From Paenibacillus phytohabitans (lineage in GTDB: Bacteria; Bacillota; Bacilli; Paenibacillales; Paenibacillaceae), in contig NZ_WHOB01000055.1 in assembly GCF_013141775.1 (NCBI RefSeq), positions 17,011 to 81,010 of the forward strand: a stretch of DNA of 64,000 nt, read 5' to 3'. The notes below the pieces were generated by a model. It searched no databases. It was not told the DNA's origin and saw only the letters and a program-made list of their open reading frames with translations. Both the position numbers and the translations under genes were made by a program. Numbering within the stretch: the first letter of the stretch is position 1; each line of letters begins with the position of its first letter. This document shows positions 9,164 to 16,477 of the stretch, one piece after another.

Positions 9164-9352
9164 AAGCAGTCTCCTCCTTCCATCTGTTGTTTCTCCTAGG
9201 CATCATATGCAGTAGTATGGGCTGATGACACCATTCCCCCGGCTAAGCTTTGTTAAGAAAAGGGTGTAGTGTTCAAAAGAATTCCATTCTCTCCTTTCAA
9301 AAAAGGGCATCTGCCGCCGCGCATCCGTCCAACCCTGACGGGCACGTACACA

Positions 9353-9360
9353 CATACAAT
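9353..9360 (+). promoter_or_regulatory. Candidate sporulation (sigma-E/sigma-K) -10 box for the YheC/D gene
   Basis: CATACAAT here is an exact match to the -10 consensus used by mother-cell sporulation sigma factors and lies 57 bases before the ATG at 9417. A clear -35 at the best spacing is not seen. The same octamer precedes the YjcZ-like gene at 16082. Confidence 0.45.
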
Positions 9361-9416
9361 GACAGGAGACGAAAAATCAGCCGGGAAGCTACTTCAAGAT
9401 AACGGGAGGAACGAAC

Positions 9417-10514
9417 ATGGGGCAAAAGCTCGTTGGGATACTGCTAAATGCCGCTGTGCACGGGGGCGTTCCCCGGTTAAAAACCGGACAGGAATCTCTG
9501 GCCAACTACGAGGAGGCCGCCGCCGCATACGGATTAACCCCTTGCTTTCTGAAGCTGTCCGGCATCGATACGCAGACCGGCTTCAGCAGGGCATATATAA
9601 AGGGTCCGCACGGATACCGGAGTCAAGTCATCCCGACGCCGGAGGTCATCCATAACCGGGCGATCTATGACCCGGGCAGCAGCGGCGTCCAGCGGCTGCT
9701 CCGGCAGGGTATTCAGGTATACAATACATGCAACCGCTACGGCAAGGATCAGATTCACGGCCTGCTGGAGCAAAACCAGGAACTGCAGACGGTTCTGCCA
9801 GTCACATCCGCCGGAATGTCCGGCCTGAAGGAAATGATGGAGAGATATCCGGATCTCATTCTCAAGCCTTGCCGGGGAAGTGTAGGCAACGGGGTTATGC
9901 GTCTTACAAGGATCAGCGGGGCGGGGCGGTGGAAATGGAGCTACTCTCCTAACGGCTCAAGACGCTGGTACAGTGTGCCGGTGAATCAGGGCGCCATCCC
10001 CCGGGCACTCCGCGCCAGACTCTCTTCGGTACCGTACCTGGTGCAGGAGCGGATACCACTGGCTGAGATAAACGGCCGCCCCTTTGATCTGCGCATTACT
10101 GTACAGCGCGGCTGGGGCGGAGACTGGCAGGTGACCGGCATGTTCGCCAAGCTGGCGGCACCGGGCGGCTTCGTGTCCAACATCGCCAGGGGAGGCGAAG
10201 CACTGAGTTCATCCTTCGCTCTGGAAAAGGCTTTCCCCGGCGAAGCAGCCGCACGGATCCGCATGTCAGTCCTCTCCCTCAGTCTCGCCATTGCCCGTGA
10301 GCTGGAGCAGAGCCTCCCGGGCCTTGCCGATATCGGTCTGGACATCGGGGTTACGGGGAGCGGACGCTTATATTTCATCGAATGCAACGGGCGCGACCAG
10401 CGTTACGGCTTCAAGAAAGCCGGGCTCGGCCCCATCTGGAAAGAAAGCTACCGCCGGCCCATGGGCTATGCCAGATACCTGTATGAAGAGGCTGCACGGC
10501 ATAACTCTTATTGA
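9417..10514 (+). CDS. YheC/YheD-family spore coat-associated ATP-grasp protein
   Basis: The 365-residue protein matches the YheC/YheD family, endospore coat-associated proteins with an ATP-grasp fold. Visible features are an N-terminal alpha/beta part (GILLNAAV), ILKPCRGSVGNGVMRL (ATP-binding lysine and glycine-rich loop, about residues 148-163), YLVQERIPL, PFDLRITVQRGWGGDWQVTG, and the C-terminal metal-binding LGLDI-type block read here as DIGLDIGVTGSGRLYFIECNGRDQR, where Glu and Asn bind magnesium. ATP-grasp enzymes join a carboxylate to an amine or thiol; the substrate in this family is not established. GGGAGG lies seven bases before the ATG. It is divergent from the giant repeat gene across 253 bases, consistent with a shared sporulation-time role. 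Confidence 0.9.
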   Translation: MGQKLVGILLNAAVHGGVPRLKTGQESLANYEEAAAAYGLTPCFLKLSGIDTQTGFSRAYIKGPHGYRSQVIPTPEVIHNRAIYDPGSSGVQRLLRQGIQVYNTCNRYGKDQIHGLLEQNQELQTVLPVTSAGMSGLKEMMERYPDLILKPCRGSVGNGVMRLTRISGAGRWKWSYSPNGSRRWYSVPVNQGAIPRALRARLSSVPYLVQERIPLAEINGRPFDLRITVQRGWGGDWQVTGMFAKLAAPGGFVSNIARGGEALSSSFALEKAFPGEAAARIRMSVLSLSLAIARELEQSLPGLADIGLDIGVTGSGRLYFIECNGRDQRYGFKKAGLGPIWKESYRRPMGYARYLYEEAARHNSY

Positions 10515-10605
10515 TTTGTCTTCTATTCTATGTCAATATAATGCAGAGCGGGTGAGGTCCGAGGCTACTCGGACCTTGCTGCTGCATGATGGAAGGGAGA
10601 TGGGC

Positions 10606-11397
10606 ATGGTTAAACAATTGCTGCGGCTGATGACCGAGCTATCCTCACACAGATGGCTTTCCCGGGTAATGGGCGCTTTTTCCCATAGCAGACTCAGCCG
10701 CTTTATGATTCCGGTATTTATTCGTTCCTATCATATTCCTGCTGCCGAGGCGGAGAAGACTGCCGGAGAATACCGTACACTTAATGAATTCTTCAGCAGA
10801 CGCCTGAAGCCGGGAATGCGGCCGGTGGCAAGCGGTGAACAGGCTGTGGCAAGTCCTGTGGATGCCATGATTACGGCAATGGGCGACATTAACTGCGGAA
10901 CAATAATGAATGTGAAGGGTCAGGATTATACGCTGGAGGATTTGCTTAATCATTCGCCACACCTCGAATTGTATAAAAAAGGCTACTATTTCGTCCTCTA
11001 CCTGAGCCCCACCGATTATCACCGGATTCATTCCCCGTTAACCGGACAGCTGCGGGAGAGCGATTATATCCGCGGGCGGGCTTATCCCGTGAATGATTTC
11101 GGCATGCGGCATATGAAGAGTGTCCTGAGCCGCAACGAACGGCTGATTACTTATATAGCCGGCAACTATGGCGAAACCGCCGTGGTCAAGGTAGGCGCAA
11201 TGAATGTGAGCAGTATCCGCTACACGGATGAATCCGCTACTGAATGGCAAATAGGCGACGATCTGGCCTATTTCGAGTTCGGCTCTACCGTAGTCCTGCT
11301 GCTGGAGAGCGGCACCTTCACCCCGCGCCCCGGGCTTACCGTAGACACGAAGGTGAAGATGGGCGAGCTGCTGGGTGAGATGCAGCGGGCTACTTAG
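10606..11397 (+). CDS. psd: Phosphatidylserine decarboxylase
   Basis: The enzyme removes carbon dioxide from phosphatidylserine to make phosphatidylethanolamine in the cytoplasmic membrane. The 263-residue length is that of the short Bacillus type. Key blocks are RTLNEFFSRRLKPGMRP, ASPVDAMI, the catalytic LSPTDYHRIHSP and, near the C-terminus, EFGSTVVLLLE, where self-cleavage at the Gly-Ser bond creates the pyruvoyl cofactor; the residue before Gly is Phe, a known variant of the LGST motif. The ATG at 10606 is chosen because AAGGGAG sits six bases upstream; an in-frame ATG at 10600 directly abuts that site. The gene lies 91 bases after the YheC/D gene, and a strong hairpin follows it. No phosphatidylserine synthase gene is adjacent. 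Confidence 0.93.
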   Translation: MVKQLLRLMTELSSHRWLSRVMGAFSHSRLSRFMIPVFIRSYHIPAAEAEKTAGEYRTLNEFFSRRLKPGMRPVASGEQAVASPVDAMITAMGDINCGTIMNVKGQDYTLEDLLNHSPHLELYKKGYYFVLYLSPTDYHRIHSPLTGQLRESDYIRGRAYPVNDFGMRHMKSVLSRNERLITYIAGNYGETAVVKVGAMNVSSIRYTDESATEWQIGDDLAYFEFGSTVVLLLESGTFTPRPGLTVDTKVKMGELLGEMQRAT

Positions 11398-11464
11398 CTG
11401 CCGGGCAGAGTCCGGCTTGAATGAAACAACTAAGATGAATTTATGGAAGGCTCCCCAGACAGAC

Positions 11465-11509
11465 AAAGCCCCGCACCAGGATACGTGAGTGTATCTTGTG
11501 CGGGGCTTT
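11465..11509 (+). terminator. Strong hairpin terminator after psd
   Basis: AAAGCCCCGCAC pairs with the mirror-image GTGCGGGGCTTT further along, extended by GATAC/GTATC around a GTGAGT loop. The A and T runs at the two ends let it work in both directions. Confidence 0.85.
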
Positions 11510-11668
11510 ATTATGGGGTTGAAGAAACCCTTCGCAATATCATCCGGACCGGATGACTCCTGCGTTAATCGTATATTTACCGTATAAAGGTATTCCTTAC
11601 CTGCTCCGCTCTCTGAGCATCAGTATACCCGGCTTACCTTCGGCTCATCTACCCAATCGCTGGCGCAA

Positions 11669-11794
11669 TGTATTCGGTTTTTCGCATACATTCGGCTCGT
11701 CTGCGCTATCTTTGGTGCATTGTACTCGGTTTTTCGCATACAATCGGCTCAACTGCGCTATCTTTGGTGCAGTGTATTCGGTCTTTCGCATACA
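11669..11794. repeat. Three-copy palindrome array, 52-bp period
   Basis: Three copies of a 22-bp imperfect palindrome start at 11669, 11721 and 11773. Each has arms TGTATTCG (second copy TGTACTCG) and CGCATACA around a T-rich six-base loop. The two 30-bp spacers are similar to each other (both contain TGCGCTATCTTTGGTGCA). The same core occurs in four copies at 57135-57316. Confidence 0.92.
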
Positions 11795-11796
11795 AT

Positions 11797-11898
11797 CCCT
11801 CATCCAGCCCATTTCCAGCTTAATCAAAGGGATTTATCCCTCTAATTCCCTCATCTAGCCCACTTCCAGCGTAATCAAAGGGATTTATCCCTCTAATT
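11797..11898. repeat. Two-copy 51-bp tandem repeat with GGGAT hairpin
   Basis: Two copies of a 51-bp unit, starting at 11797 and 11848, differ at only a few positions. Each contains AGGGAT-TT-ATCCCT, a perfect six-base-pair dyad. The second copy ends seven bases before the stop codon of gpmA. It may act as a weak terminator or be a separate repeat family. Confidence 0.88.
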
Positions 11899-11905
11899 CC
11901 CCGAG

Positions 11906-12655
11906 TTACTCCGTAATCTTACTCTGATTAGCCACCTCGCGCGCTTTCTCCTGTACCTCTTCCGGCTCGCCGAGATAGAAGCGGCTGATCGGCTTCACAT
12001 CATCATCCAGCTTGTAGACCAGCGGGACGCCGGTTGGAATATTGAGATCCAGCAGCGCCGTCTCATCAATATCCTCCATGTATTTGATCAGGGCCCGCAG
12101 CGTGTTGCCATGCGCCGAGATCAGGACGCGTTCCTTCTTGCGGATCAGCGGCACAATCCGGTTGCCCCAGAAATCGCCAACCCGGTGCACGGTATCCTCC
12201 AGGCTCTCTCCGCGCGGAATATCGCCGGGACGCACTTCCTTATAGCGGATATCATTTCTGGCATAACGCGGATCATCCGGCTCCAGCATCGGAGGCCGGA
12301 CCGAGAGGCTGCGCCGCCAGATATGGAGCTGTTCCTCTCCGTATTTCAGTGCGGTTTCACTTTTGCTGAGGCCCTGCAGCGCTCCGTAATGGCGCTCATT
12401 CAGCTTCCACGATTTCTGCACGGGAATCCACAGCAGGTCCATCTCATCCAGCACATAGTTTAGTGTCTTAATTGAACGCTTCAGCACCGAGGCGAAGGCA
12501 AGATCGAACGTGTATCCCGCATCCTTCAGCAGCTTGCCTGCTTTCTTTGCCTCTTCCACACCCTTCTCCGTCAGATCGGGATCACTCCAGCCCGTAAACA
12601 GGTTCTGCCGGTTGTATTCACTCTCTCCATGCCGTATCAGTACTATTTCGTACAT
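11906..12655 (-). CDS. gpmA: 2,3-bisphosphoglycerate-dependent phosphoglycerate mutase
   Basis: The 249-residue length and sequence match dPGM, which interconverts 3- and 2-phosphoglycerate in glycolysis through a phosphohistidine. The catalytic signature LIRHGESEYNRQNLFTGW is at residues 6-23, with the histidine that becomes phosphorylated. ERHYGALQG and the second catalytic histidine in ISAHGNTLRALIKY (about residue 182) are present. AAGGAGAG before the ATG at 12655 fixes the start. It appears to be transcribed alone. Many Bacillus relatives rely on the manganese-dependent mutase, so this copy may be an additional isozyme; the rest of the genome would tell. Confidence 0.94.
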   Translation of the reverse strand: MYEIVLIRHGESEYNRQNLFTGWSDPDLTEKGVEEAKKAGKLLKDAGYTFDLAFASVLKRSIKTLNYVLDEMDLLWIPVQKSWKLNERHYGALQGLSKSETALKYGEEQLHIWRRSLSVRPPMLEPDDPRYARNDIRYKEVRPGDIPRGESLEDTVHRVGDFWGNRIVPLIRKKERVLISAHGNTLRALIKYMEDIDETALLDLNIPTGVPLVYKLDDDVKPISRFYLGEPEEVQEKAREVANQSKITE

Positions 12656-12861
12656 AAGTTCTCTCCTTCTCCCGTGTGTTTATTCAGCTGCTCTTAGCGG
12701 CAGCTTCTCAGTTCTTATGCGGTTCATTCTTATATTCTGTCACAGACAGATGCTCTCTTCAACTTTACGTCCCCGGCTTCCCTGCAGCCATTGTAATAGA
12801 AGAAACGGCCCCGCCTTGAATGGGCGCGCCGTTCCGTCAGAGGTCTATATTATCTATTCCC

Positions 12862-12889
12862 CAAAAAACCCTGCCGGTAATCCGGCAGG
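12862..12889 (-). terminator. Terminator of the AraC-family regulator
   Basis: CCTGCCGG and CCGGCAGG pair across four bases at 12870-12889, followed on the minus strand by GTTTTTTGGGG. It lies about 100 bases after the stop of the regulator. The remaining bases between 12656 and 12986 show another GC-rich hairpin near 12807-12838 and no gene. Confidence 0.85.
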
Positions 12890-12986
12890 ACTGACCTTCT
12901 CCCGCCTGGACGAGAAGGGCTTTCATACTTTTCCGCTGTGCTCCCGGGTCACCGGGCCATCCATCCCTATTCGGGAGCGCTGGTTG

Positions 12987-13772
12987 TCAGCGTATTTCCG
13001 ACGGGCTTTTGCCGGTATGCTGCTTGAACTGGCGGCTGAAGAAGAAGATGTCGCGGTAGCCCAGCGCATCCGCCACCTCAGTCACATTCATACCGGCGTA
13101 CAGCAAGAGATGCTGGGCCCGTTCAATCCGGGTGCGGATCACATAGGACTGAACGGAGGAGCCGGTGATCTCTTTGAACTTGATCGAGAAGTAACGCGGC
13201 GACAGCCCTGCCCGTGCGGCCAGATCCTCCACCCGGTGCGCAGCCCCTGGATGCTGGCTGACATAGTTAGCCACCTCGTGGATCACCTCAGCCAGCTGGT
13301 TGCTGACATGGCGCTCGATTGGCACGACCTGGTCCTGCCGCAGCAGATGAATCATCAGCTGCTTCAGGATCAGGCGGCCTTCTTCCTCTGCAGCGTAGGT
13401 CTGCACCAGGAACAGGCGGACGTAACGGGCCAGCAGATGCTCGAACTCCACGGTCTCCGTCAGTTCGTGATAAGGCGCAGGAATCTCCGTCACCTCTTCA
13501 GCGACATCGAAATGAATATATGTAAGCACAAGCGGTTTCTGCGGATTATGTGTAGCACTGGTGTGATCCCCCGGGCGGAACAGGAAGCAGCTTCCCTTCC
13601 CCACCTGATAGGGCACCCCGCTGCGCACAACGGTTCCTTCCCCGCTCCAGACATAGAACAAATCATAATTTTGCAGCGGCTTCTCTCTTTTTTGCCACTT
13701 CCAGCCCGGTTCACAGACGATCTTCGCCAGGGCCGGGAGGATTACAAAAGAGGATGGCGATGCATGCAGCAT
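12987..13772 (-). CDS. AraC-family transcriptional regulator with cupin-like sensor domain
   Basis: The 261-residue protein has an N-terminal beta-rich sugar-sensing type domain (residues about 15-140, with YDLFYVWSGEGTVVRSG and the RPGD turn) and two C-terminal helix-turn-helix motifs (about 160-258), the second ending in IFFFSRQFKQHTGKSPSEIR, the classic AraC signature. Such proteins bind a small carbohydrate or similar ligand and switch a nearby operon. There is no obvious target operon next to it: gpmA lies downstream and an unrelated divergent gene upstream. The ligand is unknown. GGAGGG precedes the ATG. Inclusion of a candidate terminator suggests it is a single-gene unit. Confidence 0.88.
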   Translation of the reverse strand: MLHASPSSFVILPALAKIVCEPGWKWQKREKPLQNYDLFYVWSGEGTVVRSGVPYQVGKGSCFLFRPGDHTSATHNPQKPLVLTYIHFDVAEEVTEIPAPYHELTETVEFEHLLARYVRLFLVQTYAAEEEGRLILKQLMIHLLRQDQVVPIERHVSNQLAEVIHEVANYVSQHPGAAHRVEDLAARAGLSPRYFSIKFKEITGSSVQSYVIRTRIERAQHLLLYAGMNVTEVADALGYRDIFFFSRQFKQHTGKSPSEIR

Positions 13773-13984
13773 ATTGGTCCCTCCTAAAGTTTTGTGGGCA
13801 TGCCTTCCCTGTATTCCTTCGAAATAACTGGCAGTAACACCCGCTTCGAATGCGTAAGCTTACTTTTCATAATACCTTGTCCGGTTCCCTTTTGTACATC
13901 TTCCCCTACCCGCAGGACTGTTCCTATCAACAATCCATCTGTTAAAATATAGGAATCATCCTACAATAGATCGGCGGGAAGTAT

Positions 13985-14527
13985 ATGGACTACCACTATC
14001 TCTTTCACTATTATGATGAATCCACCGGCCCCTTCCGGAATCTGTCTGACCTTTCGCCTGAATCAGCGGAGACGGTGCTGCAGGATATCCGGGAGCAGAG
14101 TAAGGGCTTTGCCAGCCAGCGTTCCGCCGATTATCTGCAGATTCGCCGCAGCCTTGAACAGAGGGCGAGAGCGCAATTTATCGCCAAAGGAGGCAAGCCG
14201 GTCCGCCGGCATCCGCATTACATGACTTTGGGGCGATGCCCCTGGCTGCAGCAGTGGTATCCACAGGGGATGGAGCTGAATATCCCGGTTGCGGCCTTCA
14301 ACCCTGAGCGGATCAGCTTCACCTATGGCGATTTATTTCCCACTATGCGCTATACGGACGGCAAACCTTACCGCGGGCAGGTCTACACACTGAAAGAGAT
14401 CCTTGAGGTGGTCCGCGAATACGGCCTGCCGCAGAAATGGAACGCAGCAGGAGACTCTGGTCCTGAGCGTTACGTCGAAGTCCAGATCTGGGAGGAGCCG
14501 CCCGGCTTATTCCAAAAGTATTTGTGA
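13985..14527 (+). CDS. Uncharacterised 180-residue protein
   Basis: I do not recognise a family. The protein is soluble, with no signal peptide or membrane segment, rich in aromatic residues, and has a hydrophilic N-terminal half (ESAETVLQDIREQSKGF) and a C-terminal half containing ERISFTYGDLFPTMRY and YTLKEILEVVREYGLP. The latter pattern, a small beta unit followed by a helix, suggests a compact domain. GGCGGGAAG lies just before the ATG at 13985. It is divergent from the AraC regulator and 99 bases before the aminotransferase, which has its own candidate promoter. Codon use looks like that of its neighbours. Confidence 0.72.
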   Translation: MDYHYLFHYYDESTGPFRNLSDLSPESAETVLQDIREQSKGFASQRSADYLQIRRSLEQRARAQFIAKGGKPVRRHPHYMTLGRCPWLQQWYPQGMELNIPVAAFNPERISFTYGDLFPTMRYTDGKPYRGQVYTLKEILEVVREYGLPQKWNAAGDSGPERYVEVQIWEEPPGLFQKYL

Positions 14528-14544
14528 AAACGCGGCATTCCTCA

Positions 14545-14573
14545 GTGACGGCGGCAATTCACGGTGATATAAT
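14545..14573 (+). promoter_or_regulatory. Candidate sigma-A promoter of the aminotransferase
   Basis: GTGACG (four of six matches to TTGACA) at 14545-14550 and a perfect TATAAT at 14568-14573 are 17 bases apart. The start codon is about 54 bases downstream. Confidence 0.5.
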
Positions 14574-14626
14574 GTTAGGCAATGTTAGCGTATATATCCC
14601 AGAAGAATACCGGAAGGATGAAACTG

Positions 14627-15928
14627 ATGAATCCACTGGCTGGACAATTGAATGACAGCATCAAGGCAGGCAATGAACATGTGTACGATATGCTCTCTAA
14701 TCTCGGCAAAGCAATCTATTTCCCCAAAGAGGGAATCCTGAGCCAGTCTGCAGAAGCGACGGCTCATGCCAAGAAGTATAATGCTACCATCGGTATTGCT
14801 ACCGAGAACGGAATGCCGATGCACCTTGGTGTGATCCAGGATAAACTCTCCGCCTACAGCCCCAAAGACCTGTACGGCTACGCGCCTCCTGCAGGCAAGC
14901 CGGAGCTGCGTACGGTATGGCGGGAGAAGATGCTGCGTGAGAATCCGTCGCTTGAAGGCAAATCCTTCAGCAATCCTGTCGTTACGAACGCCCTGACACA
15001 CGGGCTTAGCATAGTTGCCGACTTGTTCGCAGAACAAGGGGATGCCGTCATCTATCCGGACAAAAACTGGGAGAACTACGAGCTGACCTTCGGCATCCGC
15101 CGTCTGACCGAAACCGTTAACTATCCGCTGTTCACCGAAGATATGAGCTTCAACAGCGAAGGACTGCTGGATGCGCTGCTGGCCCAGAAGGACCGCGGCA
15201 AAGCCATCGTCCTGCTCAATTTCCCTAATAACCCGACAGGGTATACACCAGGCATTAAAGAAGGCGAAGCCATCGTTGCCGCAATCCTGCGTGCCGCTGA
15301 AGAAGGCGTTAATGTCGTAGTCGTCAGCGATGATGCTTATTTCGGACTCTTTTTCGAGGATTCACTGAAGGAATCGCTGTTTGGCAAGCTCGCGAACCTG
15401 CATCCCCGTGTGCTGGCAATTAAGATTGACGGAGCCACTAAAGAAGAATTTGTCTGGGGCTTCCGCGTCGGCTTCATCACCTATGCTTCCGAGAACAAAG
15501 AGCTGCTGGCTGCCCTGGAGCAGAAGACACTCGGGATTATCCGGGCCACCATCTCCAGCGGAGCACATCCGTCCCAGACCTTTGTACTGGATGCGCTGAA
15601 GGCGCCGGAATTCGCCGCCCAGAAGGAAGAGAAGTTCCAGATCATGAAAGGCCGGGCCAACAAAGTGAAGGCGCTGCTGGACAGCGGCAAATACGGAGAT
15701 GACGTATGGACTTATTATCCGTTCAACTCCGGGTACTTCATGTGTCTGAAACTGCTCACCGTGCCGGCTGAAACTTTACGGCTCCACCTGATCCACAATT
15801 ACGGGCTGGGCACCATCGCCCTCGGCGAAAGTGATCTGCGCATTGCCTTCTCCTGCATCGAAGAGAATCAGCTTGAGGATCTGTTCGATCTGGTCTATGC
15901 AGGCATCCGCGATTTGGAGAAATCCTGA
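14627..15928 (+). CDS. Pyridoxal-phosphate-dependent aminotransferase, class I/II
   Basis: The protein (433 residues from the chosen start) has the fold-type I layout: VTNALTHGLSIVADLF (cofactor phosphate region), NFPNNPTGYTPG (the conserved Asn-Pro-Thr-Gly block), VVSDDAYFGLF (Asp and Tyr contacting the cofactor) and DGATKEEFVWGFRVGF, where Lys forms the internal aldimine and Arg follows. It probably transfers an amino group between an amino acid and a keto acid in the cytoplasm; the substrate is not evident. ATGs exist at 14582, 14618 and 14627; the last has AAGGA eight bases upstream and is chosen. The gene stands alone between its own promoter and a strong terminator. Confidence 0.88.
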   Translation: MNPLAGQLNDSIKAGNEHVYDMLSNLGKAIYFPKEGILSQSAEATAHAKKYNATIGIATENGMPMHLGVIQDKLSAYSPKDLYGYAPPAGKPELRTVWREKMLRENPSLEGKSFSNPVVTNALTHGLSIVADLFAEQGDAVIYPDKNWENYELTFGIRRLTETVNYPLFTEDMSFNSEGLLDALLAQKDRGKAIVLLNFPNNPTGYTPGIKEGEAIVAAILRAAEEGVNVVVVSDDAYFGLFFEDSLKESLFGKLANLHPRVLAIKIDGATKEEFVWGFRVGFITYASENKELLAALEQKTLGIIRATISSGAHPSQTFVLDALKAPEFAAQKEEKFQIMKGRANKVKALLDSGKYGDDVWTYYPFNSGYFMCLKLLTVPAETLRLHLIHNYGLGTIALGESDLRIAFSCIEENQLEDLFDLVYAGIRDLEKS

Positions 15929-15951
15929 TTCCCAGCCTTGGCATACGTTAG

Positions 15952-15983
15952 TCAGCCCCGGAAATCCGGGGCTGATTTTTTTT
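15952..15983 (+). terminator. Rho-independent terminator of the aminotransferase
   Basis: TCAGCCCCGG and CCGGGGCTGA pair across AAAT and are followed by eight T residues, a textbook terminator 24 bases after the stop codon. Confidence 0.95.
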
Positions 15984-16008
15984 GCCCTGCCCTATGGCAT
16001 TGGCCTAT

Positions 16009-16035
16009 ACACGTTCTTCCCTCCGCACATACAAT
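16009..16035 (+). promoter_or_regulatory. Candidate sigma-K-like promoter of the YjcZ-like gene
   Basis: An AC dinucleotide at 16009-16010, a 17-base spacer and the octamer CATACAAT at 16028-16035 fit the mother-cell sporulation promoter pattern. The start codon is 46 bases downstream. The octamer is shared with the YheC/D gene upstream region. Confidence 0.55.
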
Positions 16036-16081
16036 ACGATGTACTCAAGTACAACAACTCAAACGCGAAAGGGGAATGAAC

Positions 16082-16198
16082 ATGAGCGAAGAAGTTAGAG
16101 GCGGATACGGATACGGACACGGTGCATTCACAAGCACAGGCGCAATTCTGGTTCTCTTTATCCTGCTGGTTATCATCAGCCGTTCACTCTTTGTCTAA
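16082..16198 (+). CDS. YjcZ-like 38-residue sporulation membrane micro-protein
   Basis: The protein has a Gly/Tyr-rich N-terminus (GGYGYGHGAF) and one hydrophobic segment (TGAILVLFILLVIISRSLFV). This layout matches the YjcZ family of tiny spore-associated proteins in Bacillus and Paenibacillus; some relatives assist spore coat assembly or germination, but the role here is inferred. The ATG at 16082 has AAAGGGG seven bases upstream; the in-frame ATG at 16076 is too close to that site. A sporulation-type -10 box precedes the gene, which supports the assignment. It is a single-gene unit. Confidence 0.85.
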   Translation: MSEEVRGGYGYGHGAFTSTGAILVLFILLVIISRSLFV

Positions 16199-16275
16199 CC
16201 GGGAATAAGTCCCTGGAGGGAGCCCAGTGCTCTCTCCGCTCCCCGTGTTGCAGCATTCCCTGTTCCACCCAAGTA

Positions 16276-16315
16276 GAAACAGCTTTGCCGTCCTTTTAAG
16301 GGACGGTGTTGTTTC
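16276..16315 (+). terminator. Hairpin after the YjcZ-like gene
   Basis: GAAACA...CCGTCC pairs with GGACGG...TGTTTC across TTTTAAG. There is no long T run, so termination is likely but not certain. No gene is seen between 16199 and 16477. Confidence 0.55.
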
Positions 16316-16397
16316 AGCGAGAAATAGAAGGATAAGTTATCGTGTGAAACATATAAATTCTTATATTTTGAAATTAAGAGGGCAACTCCCTCTATAT

Positions 16398-16443
16398 AAA
16401 AATGGCCTCACGCTCCGCGTCAGCAGAGTATGAGGTCATTTTT
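16398..16443 (-). terminator. Terminator of the ecs operon
   Basis: AAAAATG and CCTCA pair with TGAGG and CATTTTT around a 20-base loop, giving A and T runs on both sides. It lies 34 bases past the stop of ecsB. Confidence 0.75.
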
Positions 16444-16477
16444 AATGTGCATATTTTTGTTGCTAAAAGAGTCTGTT

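Larger units (their letters stand above)
11510..11905. other. Repeat-rich intergenic region
   Basis: No gene is seen in these 396 bases between psd and the convergent phosphoglycerate mutase gene. It holds a three-copy 52-bp hairpin array (11669-11794) and a two-copy 51-bp tandem repeat (11797-11898), listed separately. Short open frames here are set by the repeats and lack ribosome binding sites. Confidence 0.8.

Noticed and set aside
9202..9209. Sigma-K -10 box (CATATGAT) before the giant repeat gene
   Set aside because: The octamer fits CATA-N3-T on the minus strand but no AC or other -35 lies at the right spacing; too weak to list as a feature.
12510..13787. 425-codon plus-strand open frame across gpmA end and the AraC gene
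   Set aside because: It spans the terminator and antisense of two clear genes, so it cannot be a real gene.
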